In this document: piece by piece, positions 44,911 through 55,225 of the stretch | How the letters are laid out: each line of letters opens with the position of its first letter | Position numbering within the stretch: position 1 is the first letter of the stretch | DNA from: Breviolum minutum Mf 1.05b.01 | Taxonomy: Eukaryota; Sar; Dinophyceae; Suessiales; Symbiodiniaceae | Reading direction: 5' to 3' | DNA: 64,000 nucleotides | Assembly: GCA_000507305.1 (NCBI GenBank) | Contig: DF240511.1 | Location: 10,374-74,373 of the forward strand | Made by a program: the position numbers and the translations under genes | The notes under the pieces: model-generated | Told to the model about the DNA's origin: nothing | Database searches by the model: none | The model's input: only the letters and a program-made list of their open reading frames with translations

Positions 44911-46334
44911 TCAGTTTGCCGACATGACTCTGACTCTGCAGTTCTCCAGACAAATTTGCCATGCCCGCTGCTCCCGCCCCTTTTGTCGAGCGCAGTATTA
45001 CCACTACATAAGACGCAATGTAGTGTCACCGTGTCACTAATCTATGTCTTTAGTATGAAGATTGCACTTCTTATGTGGGATCCTTCATGCCCAGAATACA
45101 ATTTTTACGGTATGAAGTTAAGCAACCACAATCTCTTACAATGAATAGGTATGAATAGCAGTGAATCGTGTGAGGTGACCGTTCAGCAATACAAGTGTCA
45201 CTGGGCCTTGCAACTCTTTGAGGCGCCGTTGGAGTAGCCTTGGCTTTGTATGTGCTGGGCATCTCGTCCTTTCGAAAGAGCGTGCTTCGATGCTTCGATG
45301 CTTGCAGCTATGGAATGATCAATTCGATGGATTGCAAAACAAGAGATTTGGCACTTCGCATTTATATGGAAAGTTGTCATCATGGAAAGTTGTGAACACT
45401 TCTCTCAACTTTGCTGTCTCTGAAAGTTTGAAGCCTGCAAACCTTGGTACTGTCGTGGTACTGTGACTTCGGGAAAAGTGCCACACAAACTCCTCTCTTT
45501 TAGATACCTTTTCTGATGCCGAGAAGCTGAGGCCAGATTGATGTTTTCGCGTCATCTATGCAAGGATTTGGCGGAACGGCCTTCACCCTTTGGGCTCCTC
45601 CCTTAGGCACTCGGGCCAGCACTGGAGCAGTGGCGGGGAGGTCTCCACGGCTACACAATCCTTGGAAGTCATTGTAAGTGTCATCGCAACTTTGCCACAA
45701 CATCTCACTGCTATTCGACTCCTGGATTCCTACAATTCCTACCGTATTCACATCTGAGTGTTGCTTTCTTCCTTATGCCACTTATGCCTTTCTGATTTTG
45801 TCGTTGAAGGCTCTGTGGTGGTGCTGCTCTTTGGTCCAGGGTTGCAAGGCCGACGAGGTGCTTTAGGCTGGGCGTCTCCGCATGGGAAAGTTTTAACTCC
45901 TGAAGTTCTTGTTGCTTGGACTTGCAAAGTCTTGTTAGGAGACACGGAAGCTGTGCGAACTGTCATTGTTGCGTGCTTTGGATGCGCACTTTGTGTGGCC
46001 TGACTGCAGTTGATGTGTTTTCTTCAATGATTTGTCTGTGACTTCACAGGGAGCAGAGTGTCGGCTAGACTAATTTCAGTTGCCTTCTGATCCCTTCATC
46101 AGCATTGATGGAAAGCTTGGAGGGACGAACCAACCTACAGGGGTTGCAGGGATGCCTTTGCAATATTTTGCAATATTTGGCATCAGAAGTTTGCTGAAAA
46201 TCATCGCGGTCAGTGGTTGTGCTTGCTACAAGTACATGTTGCTATCCAATTCACCAAGTCTGACAGTCTGACCTTTGATTTTGCTTGCCGTGGTTCAGCT
46301 GCATGTTTAACTGACCCAGCTGTCTACCAAGGCA
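44911..46334. other. no recognisable gene
   Basis: Short ORFs on both strands without motifs. Upstream exons of the 46335 gene could lie here unrecognised. Confidence 0.4.
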
Positions 46335-46936
46335 ATGATAGCTATCTTCTGCTTTGGAGGGGAAAACCCGTCGCTGACCCGTGCTGCAGCTGCCAGTGGA
46401 TCCTTATTGTGGATGCGATCAACCCGCAGCTTATTCGCACCAGCCGGCGCTTTCGCCACTTTGGCCGTTGATGAATCTTTGCCACGTTTGCCCGATGTGC
46501 GAGACTGGCAATGGGTGGCAGAAGGAATCCAATTGATAGTGATTCCAGCAATCTGTGGATCCCTCTTCCTCTTCGCCTCGCAGACTGTGGCTGTATGGTT
46601 ACGCACAAGGTTTGCATTGCAAGAGCCGCTCTCTTTGCAAGACACATGGTTGGTTGGAGAACTTCGAAATGCCTTCCCATCATTGCCAAAGAGAGACTTG
46701 TCCAAGCTACTGAAACAGTCAGAGGAGATATTCTATCCTCCAAAGTCTGTTTTGACAGAGCAAGGATCCAACAACAATTACCTCTGGTTGGTGATATCTG
46801 GAAAACTGCTGGTAGAGGTCAGTGGACAAGTGGCTTCAACCCTTGAGCGAAAGGCCATTGTCGGAGAGGTAACCTTCTTGGATCCTCGTGACAAGCTGGC
46901 TACTGCGACAGTCTATGCCGCTCCCAATGGAGCAAG
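46335..46936 (+). CDS. tandem cyclic-nucleotide-binding-like protein, exon 1 (TM segment plus CNB repeat 1)
   Basis: Frame from ATG at 46335. Residues about 64-90 are a hydrophobic segment (LIVIPAICGSLFLFASQTVA), a likely membrane helix. A beta-roll of cyclic-nucleotide-binding type follows: LRNAFPSLPKRDLSKLL, IFYPPKSVLTEQGSNNNYLW, LVISGKLLVEVSGQVAS, AIVGEVTFLDPRDKLATATV. The Y-L-x-x-[IVL]-[IL]-x-G-x-L and VGE-x-x-[FL] motifs are typical, but no phosphate-binding R-A-A core is seen, so ligand binding is uncertain. Membrane helix plus such a roll resembles Popeye-domain proteins. A probable GA donor (GCAAG|GACTTG) at 46936/46937 gives the right phase for the next exon. The start may lie in an earlier exon. 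Confidence 0.65.
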
Positions 46937-47227
46937 GACTTGCTAGCAGCTTAAGCTAGAATACTTCCTGGTAAAGGCTCCCATACGCACTGTCCTTCTT
47001 ATTACGAAGTGTGGAAACTTATACTTGATATTTTCCCGACATGAAATTTCATCTTAGTCTTTCAGAACAACCTGCAGCAAGACAACCGGGGCTTGCAATG
47101 GTAGATGATAGCAATACAGGCTCAGACTCTACAGCAGGTCTCAAGAGTCCTGTTCGAGATAGATTTCTAAGGTCACTCAACTGTTTACACCCATTCCACA
47201 TCCCCTTTGAACTTTGTGTGTTTCCAG

Positions 47228-47600
47228 GACACTGCGCTGGCAGCAGGAAAGACTGCGAGAATTCTGCGCGTATGAGAATAGTCTCGGAGAGAAATTGATG
47301 GCAGCCATTTCAGAAGAGTTGATTGAGAAGATGGTGCGTGGTCGTGGAGCAGGGAGACGGTCACCTGAGGAATCTCTGAAATTGTTGATCCAATTGCGAA
47401 GAGCTTTCCCGCAGCTTGGTATGGCAGAGGTTCCCCGCTTTCTGAAGGTGGCAGAAAATATTTGTTACGCAGAGGGGAGTTTTCTGACTACGCAAGGAGA
47501 ACGAAATGAGTACCTGTGGTTGCTTTTATCAGGGACTCTAAATGTCATCGTCAACTCTCAAATGGTTGCTCAACTCTCAGAGGGTGCGCTGGTTGGAGAG
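47228..47600 (+). CDS. tandem CNB-like protein, exon 2 (linker helix plus start of CNB repeat 2)
   Basis: Starts after the acceptor GTTTCCAG. It encodes a helix (TLRWQQERLREFCAYENSLG, then EKLMAAISEELIEKM), then a second roll parallel to exon 1: LRRAFPQLGMAEVPRFL, ICYAEGSFLTTQGERNEYLW, LLLSGTLNVIV, ALVGE. It ends in phase 0 at a GC donor (GGAGAG|GCCGGA). Exon 1 carries VGE-VTFLD without interruption, whereas here the intron falls right after VGE and the equivalent ATFLG is at 48621. The open frame past 47600 is intron read-through. Confidence 0.7.
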
Positions 47601-48620
47601 GCCGGACCTACAGAAAATCTCGGCACATGGATGCAGCTTCTAGGTTTTTTGGGTGCATTTTTCCAGTATTTCAGAGGAGGCAGAGGCAAAACGGAGGATA
47701 ATTGAAAAGAAATGAAACAATCAGGGTTGAAAACACACCAGTTTTAATAGCATCCTCAGCCTTCCAGAACTTTCCTTTGCACGTTTCTTTTTCAAGTAGT
47801 GTTATGTGTTGTTATTTTGGAAGTAGATATGGCCCAAAGAGAAGGAAGCGAAAGAAAGCACAATATAACTACATCAACTACATATACATACATGTATATA
47901 GTATATATATATACATATATACACAATGTGATATTATACTATATTATATCATCAATTTCGCCACTCCGGTACTGTCTGTTTTTGTCCCCTCTTTTTTGTG
48001 ACCTAGTCAGCGCTTTTTGGCATGTTTCCAAGATGAGTTCACCAAAAAATGCGTGCAGTCTGTGATGTTGCACCAGATCACTTGTACAACTCGGACGAAA
48101 ACAAGGCTACACAATAGACAGCCGCAATGCTCTTGAACAGTTGATGATTCTTGACATCGAGCATTTTGAACCACTTCCGAGTCCGGTGTCAACTTTGGTT
48201 CGTATAGTGTGAACTCTGTAGCTCCAAGTGGCTCCAAGTGGCTCCAAGTACAAAAATGTCATGTCTAAGTGTTTGCAGTGTTTGTTTTTCTTCTCTCCGG
48301 CCTTTTCTTTTTCATCGACCAAGCGAAGTCACTCCCTACAAGATTCCCTAACGCCAGGACCTTGTCGGGTTCAGGTGGTATTGCACACTCTGCTATCTCA
48401 CCTTTGTTCAACTCAGCTGCGTGACCTGCGCAACATTTTGCAGCTGAGTAATTTGTCACTTTTGTCATTTTTTGTCATCTTTTGTCTCCCTATCTCTTCT
48501 CGACTCTATTGGTGTATGCTGCCAAGTTGCAGCATCCTTGAAGCATATACTGCTACACAGACGGTGGATGGTTCAGTAATTACTTCTCGCTGTGAGCTCA
48601 AGTGCGATGGCGTTTTCCAG
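47601..48620. other. presumed intron of the CNB-like gene
   Basis: Holds an AT-rich stretch (47870-47950, TATATATACATATA type), a triple 10-bp repeat (GTGGCTCCAA, 48220-48248), and a pyrimidine-rich part at 48280-48500. No gene of its own. Confidence 0.45.
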
Positions 48621-48700
48621 GCAACGTTCCTCGGCTTTGCGGAGGATGGGAAAGCAACTGCCACTGTCTGCTCCGGAGACTCGAGTGATGATGACTCCGA
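48621..48700 (+). CDS. tandem CNB-like protein, exon 3 (end of CNB repeat 2)
   Basis: After the acceptor CGTTTTCCAG at 48620 the phase-0 frame reads ATFLGFAEDGKATATVCSGD. It aligns residue for residue with VTFLDPRDKLATATVYAAP of exon 1 and completes the roll begun in exon 2. The exon end is not fixed: the frame continues as acidic sequence (SSDDDSEARWMHAM) to 48755, and a donor probably lies near 48690-48720. Confidence 0.6.
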
Positions 48701-49129
48701 GGCACGCTGGATGCATGCAATGCATGGCGGAAGTGGAGCTTTAGTTGCGAACTGAAAACACACAGAGCTGATTGGATAGGCTGATTGCGTACTTGTTAGC
48801 AGTAGAAGCATTTATGATCTATGATGTTAGTGCTCATGATGTTATGTATGTGTTTCTCAATATAGCATCTATCTGATATCCCCACAACATCCAAACACTT
48901 TTCGGATAAATGGCAAGGGAAAGTCATTCATCAGAGCGCAAGTCAACATCTCGCCAACAGCTGTCGTTAATCTCGTGCAGGGTGTGCAGACTCTGCGCTG
49001 GTCCCAGGAAAGGGCGTGTTGTCAAGTTGTCAGGATGCTTTGGATCATGTTTGAACGCCCAGCGGATTTGCAAGTTTCCCAAACTTTGCTGTGGATTTTC
49101 CAAGTTTGACGTTGACTCGGTCACTCCAG

Positions 49130-49246
49130 GATGGTTTACGACAGCTTCTCAATGAAGACACAGCGTTGCGTCAGAAGCTGATGCCAGCGATGTCAGATGA
49201 GTTACTGCGGCGCTTAACTGGCGAAGCTTGCGAAAAGAGTCAGTAG
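49130..49246 (+). CDS. tandem CNB-like protein, exon 4 (linker helix repeat)
   Basis: After the acceptor GTCACTCCAG, the frame reads DGLRQLLNEDTALRQKLMPA and MSDELLRRLTGEACEKSQ, then TAG. This matches the helix in exon 2 (LREFCAYENSLGEKLMAA, then ISEELIEKM) with the same spacing, so it starts a third repeat or is the C-terminal half-repeat. If the TAG is real the protein ends here. Otherwise a donor lies just before it and more exons follow. Confidence 0.55.
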   Translation, partial: DGLRQLLNEDTALRQKLMPAMSDELLRRLTGEACEKSQ

Positions 49247-49250
49247 TGTT

Positions 49251-52146
49251 TACTTTGGCTTTCACTGAGTCAATAGGCTATATCTCATCATGATTTGGCC
49301 ACATTCAGCTTCCAGTTCATCACAACCTAGAACGTGTTCCTGTGCTCAAGCAGCTAAGTAAGCTTTTCACAAGTGGTGACACCTCCAGCAGCATTTACCC
49401 GTACTGGCTTTGCCAAAGCATGGTAGAACATCACAAAGTTAGCACGAAGCTACTACCTTTTGGGAAGAGATTAAAAAAACATAGGGTTGTTCTAGTGTCC
49501 TCTCATCAGTCCCCGTAAGCCTCGTATATCTCCTGTATATCTCCTGTATAACTCCTGTGTAGGCCCTGTAGAACTCCTATCACAGTCGACGCCAAAGTTT
49601 AGATCTAAAGCTTCACCGCGTTGGACACTCTTTTCCTGCCGGTGCCATGGCGACTCGAGGAGCGCTGGCGCTGCCAGTCGAGTGGACTCAAATGGTCCCC
49701 GAATGAATGAAGGCACGGACAGAGGTCCAGGAACTACAACTCCCGGGCCTTCCATGGAGTGCAGGTCTTGGAGACGATGTTGTCATGCATGTGCGTGGTG
49801 CTGGCCTCAGATTTTGCCAATGAGAGTGATGCTACGATGATCTGCGATGATGTGATGTGCGTGTGCTGCAACTTCTGAAAATTGCTGATGAATCGTATTG
49901 TTGTTTTATGAAGCAACAGTGAGACATCCGGGTCTAGTTAGCTTCAAGAGCTCTTGGCACTTAATGTTGTTAAGGTGCAGGTGACTCCCTCAGCCCCGTG
50001 GCTCTAAATGCAGGGCCCACGGAGTTTGAGTGTGACAACTTTGTTGGGAGGCACCAACCATTGGCCTCAGCATCATGTGATCATGTGATCAAAGAAAACG
50101 TAGTGAGCTGTTTGGCGCGGCAGGTGCATGCTCCTACACAGGTTTGTTGCCTCAATCTTTTCAAAGCGAACAGTCCATCCGTCGATCCCTTTTCTCGCTT
50201 TTCTCATCTTCTCTCTTTGTTTTTACCGGTAAATGTCCTTAGGCCATCTTGGAGCTACGACGATGGAGAGCTACAAGACCTGGCGCAAGCAGATCGCTCG
50301 GAATGTTTGAAACAAGCCGCTTTTATGTTTTGCGATTGAATACTAGGCATGTTCAATCATGCTCACGTGTATATGATTATATGATGAATATATTTGATAT
50401 GCATATGCATATGCATATATATATATATATGGTCACCGGGGCTAGTCATACAAGATCACAAAATAGTTAATCAAATGTTCAAAAGTACTGACTGCAAACA
50501 CCAGTAAAAATACATCCCCAATGTATATCACCTCGCAAAGGAAAAACAAGCAACATTCTGAAAGCACGATATGGGTTCTGGAAAGGATCAACTCTACGAT
50601 GCAAATTGTGAACCATTTGCATGGACACAAAAATGTGACCCTTCAAAAAGCAGCATGAGAAGCAAGAAACCGCAATGTTTCTCAAGACAATCTGGAAATA
50701 TTGATAAACCAAACCTGCACTTAAGATTGCTTCACCGCACGATCTGGCAAACAACTGCACACGGATTAGCCCTATGTAAACTTCATACTTCCACCATCCC
50801 CTATTTTGCTATCATCTCAAACAACAAGTTTGTTTGGTTTTTGGTATCAATACGCCTTGTTCTTCAGGCACACTACCCATATAAGGAGCACTTCCACGGT
50901 CGGAAGCGACTATGGGAGTGGCGGATCCAAGGGCACTTCAAGCGGAGGCATCGGAATTTCATCCGGAGTCCAGACTTCTTTGTGGATTAGAGACATGGAC
51001 GTTTTGGGCTTGTTGTTTTCACATGGACAGGCCCGGGCTTCTATATTGTGGTGTTGAGCTGGAGAAGCATCCTGGCTGTGACAGCTGGTCAGACTCCAGT
51101 GACGATTTAACGCCTACTTCCTGTTGCTGATAGTGCTAAGATGGCAGAGCTGTGCACATTAGCATCTCTTTATTTGACCCTTCAGCGATTTTGGTTTGGT
51201 GAATTCAATGAATCCACTGATTCAATGTTGCATGACTGCAGCAGAACTGAGGTATGTGCCAGTCAACTTTGCTACACGTGCCTTATTAGAAAACAGCTTG
51301 CCTTTGACAAGTTTAAAGGCCAAGTAAGCACAAGAGAAGAGCATGGTGTACAGAGATGTGTAACGACAGATTGATGAGACAGATTGATGATACTTCAAGA
51401 TGCTGAAGGAATGGAAGGCTGAGAAGCCTGGTTCAGCTATGCAATCAAATGAACAAATTCACACCATGAGAAAGTGCAAACTCAGGTACTTTGATGCGTG
51501 GGATCATCCCCCTTGTGCAGGCAAACATAACAAAGACCGAATGGTGCTTGACCGTCTTGGCTCGTGCATCAGTGCTTTCTATCTTTTGATGGTGGGCTGT
51601 TGAACAGGGTGCCCTGCAATGCAAGCAGATCAGTGCTAGACATAGACTTGCCGATTCGATCTGATGCACTTTTCACTACCGAGTAGTAGAGTGGAGTTTA
51701 GAATTTAAAGTCATGCAGACCTGAGGGCATGAGATCGGCAAAGAAGATGATTCATCCTTGAGGTGGGTGGTTTCATATCAGTCATCAAACTTGACATCCT
51801 AAATGATTCTTTGCCAAAAATTTTGTTTTGCATTGCAATTGCAATTGTTGCTTTGCTGCAAAGGCATGCATAAAACAACCCTTCAGCCAATTTTGCCGCG
51901 GATCTGGTACAGAACAGAGCACTTCGCCCACTAGCTATCTCAAACTGCAAGGATATGCCAAGGACAAAGATTCAACTCAACAGTTGACGCTGCACCATGA
52001 AGACCTAGGTATGGGCAAGCAAGACAGCAAAGAGCCCAATCAACTGACCAGCGAAATCAGATGCAATTGGACTGTCAAAGAAAGTGCTCGTGCAATCCAC
52101 ACAAGGGCCAACAACACAAACAACCACAAACATGCACAGAAACACA

Positions 52147-52149
<3 letters not shown>
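49251..52149. other. no recognisable gene
   Basis: Motif-free short ORFs. 50395-50435 has GCATATGCATATAT(AT)n followed by GGTCACC, the same AT-GGTCACC junction as at 23360. 49525-49570 has a small TATCTCCTGTATA repeat. Confidence 0.45.

Positions 52150-52186
<37 letters not shown>
52150..52186. repeat. (TA)n microsatellite
   Basis: About 18 perfect TA units following ACACACGCA. Confidence 0.95.
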
Positions 52187-52192
<6 letters not shown>

Positions 52193-54472
52193 GTACCTTT
52201 GTAAAAGACGCAGGAATGGCAGGGAGATTTCTCTTGCACAAGCGACCAAAACTATTTGCCAGGCCTACGGTCGTGGCTCCTATTTGGGCAGCTGACAACA
52301 CATTGGTCCACGAGGACACACGAGTCGCTTTGGGCACATCTAAGCATCTATGTGGGTTCTCAACAAAGACTTCCCAACATCCCCAATATTCACGAGAGAT
52401 TTTCAATTGCTGGTCCCTTTTTTTGTTTGGGGAGTCCACCGTATCAAGCCATTGTAGTTGAATTCTTGGGAAGCTGTCGCGCGTTCTTTGCGCATGACTT
52501 GATTCGAGTGATTTTCGTTGTTGTACGGTGATTCGCAGGATCCCAGTGCTGCACCTAACATCGCTGACATAAGCTTGCCAGCAGGGTACAGCCGCAAGGC
52601 TCGATGGACAATGTCGCAGCGTATTGCAACATAGTAACTTGGGGTACAGCCTTTCAGATGTGCTCATGTTCACTGGAGAGCTTTGCTTGGAAGTGCGCCA
52701 GGCTGCTCGGCACTTTTGGGACGCTTCCGCGGCATGTTTTGAAAACAGTCCACGGCATGTTTTCAATCTCTCCTCGTCATGCGTGCAGAGAGGGCTTTTC
52801 AGACTCGCCTGTGGAAGTTACAGCAATCCAAACCCGGGATATTTGGTGGCTCGATTCCATCCTGGGCCTGATACCTTTCAGAAGCAACGAAAACCGCTCG
52901 TGAAGAAGTGGTCTAGCCCAGTAAAGAAGTGCAATTATATAATGTACGGTATGTTGATGTCAGATGGCTGCGCAAAATCTAAACAGCTGGCCGGCAAAGA
53001 TTTGGAAAGAACTTGCAACAATGTCTCCTTGCGAAAGCTCGTGAACTCTTTTTGCAAAAGACATGCCGGCAACGTTGCAATAGCATCCTACTTGACTCCT
53101 GTGGTAGGTCCTGATAGGTTGTCAGTGTATTGATTGAACCGCGTGCTGAGCGATGCTGAGTGACTAGATCGTGATGTTCTTATTTTTTCTTGGCTAGATT
53201 TTGGTCTGATTGTGATGCTGGACTACATGTACTGATACATCACATTCCTCCTGTTTCCTTCATTTCTTGCCATGTGGCAATATGTAGTTTTCAGTTCCTT
53301 TGCTTGCAATCGCTCAATTCCTGCACCTATTGAGACTTGGACTCTTGTTGCTGCGCTTTCGCTGAGTAGTGTTGCGAGTAGACACGAGACTGATGTTTCT
53401 CTGACTGAGACGAAACTAATTCGGCAGGTCCAGTTCAATTGTGCATTAAACTATTGAACACCATGGGGCGCCGAATGAAGGAAGGTATCCCCCAAGAAGT
53501 GTGAGCAGTGAAAGAAAGTGGTGTGGCAGCGAGAATACCGCAATGAAAGGAAGAACCACAAAGCGAACCTGCCCACAAATCCCCAGCTTTGGTCGCCTCC
53601 TTTTTGATTCATATCTCTTGATGTATTGTGGAGGGAATCAAGGACTTGGCAGCGTCATTCACACAACGTTCGAAGTGGAAGAGTGGAAATGCGCGTTTGA
53701 TTCTTCGGTAATCTGGTCCTTTGTCGTGCTTTTCTTATCTTTTCTTTACAGATTCACATTTAAGGGTGTCTATCAACTCAGAACCCAGCCATTGCTGGGA
53801 CAATGAGCAAGAATGGCAAATCTGTTGGGAAAGAGGAAGCAGGAAAACCATATTGAAACTGTGCCAGGAAGTTTGGAATGGTGGTGGGCCAAGCTTCGAT
53901 GCCAGAAGCCGAGAGGATTTTTGAATTTTTAGTCGTGAAACTCCGAAGCCGTGCGTTTTCTGGTGAGGCGCGGCCAGTTTTCACATTCGCTATTTGGGGG
54001 TTGCAGCCTGAAAACTCTCAAAACAAGATTGAACGGGTGCAGTGAGTGCAGCGAAGTGCTGATTTTTTAGAAGCTAAAGGGTAAGCATTTGCAACTCTCC
54101 AGTTGCAACACAGTATTTATATGTATTTATATAAATCATTTTGAATTCATTTAAATTCATTGATAAATTGCCCTCAAGACTTTCGTAATGCAGGGAGCTT
54201 CTAATGATCATAACTGACCACAGAAGCTGCAGCCACCAAGTTGACCACTCAAACGTGGACTGTATATAGACGGTATGTAAATGTATGTAATATATCAGAA
54301 TCAGAGTCAATCTTTGCACATTTTTTTTTCAATCTGCAAGACTCTTTGGCAGAACTTCTTGAAATATGCTTTCGGCTAATACTTGAACATATTTTGCAAA
54401 GTTGTTGGCATTCGCGACCAGAGGCACCCCAACATATTGTGTGCAAGTGACAATGTGTCGAAGTTTTTTAAG

Positions 54473-54504
<32 letters not shown>

Positions 54505-54890
54505 TTGTTGCAAATAAATCTGATAAATGCGCAGTCTATGATATGACAAGACCCTATTCACATCGGAATATGGCTTTGGATGCCTTTTTGATTGGCCCTC
54601 TTGTGCAAATGAACATGTCTCGAGAATTGAACGGTTTTTGACTTATATATGCATTTATTTTAACACTATGACGGAAAGCTGTGGAGCTACCGCAAACTGT
54701 CCGGACAAAATCAAGAAGACGGCATTCAAATCTCTGCAAACATGGAAAATATTTCTTTCATAGTGGTTCGATGTACTTTCTGGACTGTCGATGCGTTGCA
54801 CATGGGCCTTGTGCGCAAAAAATATCGAAAAAAGGCCATGGCAGCAAAAAGGAGTCTTTTATCGATTGCTCATCCAATTCTGCAAGCTTG
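52187..54890. other. no recognisable gene
   Basis: The longest frame is 52624-53133 plus (169 codons), mixed in composition and without motifs. AT-rich patches at 54110-54160 and 54477-54505. Confidence 0.45.
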
Positions 54891-54894
54891 GCAA

Positions 54895-54990
54895 GACACA
54901 AGAACAAGAAGAACAAGAACAAGAACAAGAACTACCAGTAACTACCAGTAACTACCAGTAACTACCATGCTTCAATGCTTCAATGCTTCC
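54895..54990. repeat. short tandem repeats near the LINE 3' end
   Basis: (AAGAAC)n at 54898-54930, then AACTACCAGT repeated about 3.7 times (54930-54967), then CTTCAATG repeated twice. On the LINE strand these come about 235 bp after its last stop, where a LINE would have its 3' tail. They may be that tail. Confidence 0.6.
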
Positions 54991-55225
54991 TCACATGGTT
55001 TGTAGATAAAGAGACAAAGCCATAGCAAGTTGAGATAATCTGTGGCACCGCTTGACCTCCAATTGCACAGAAGCGAACATGCTGTCATCGTCGGTGAAAT
55101 AAAGATACTGTAAAACGAGCGGTTAGAAATGTTAAACACTTACAATTTTTTTTGACTTTGCGGTTACTGCAGTGTACACTGCTTGGATCACGACGCATGC
55201 AACTAGACACTGTACAACGGTGAGA

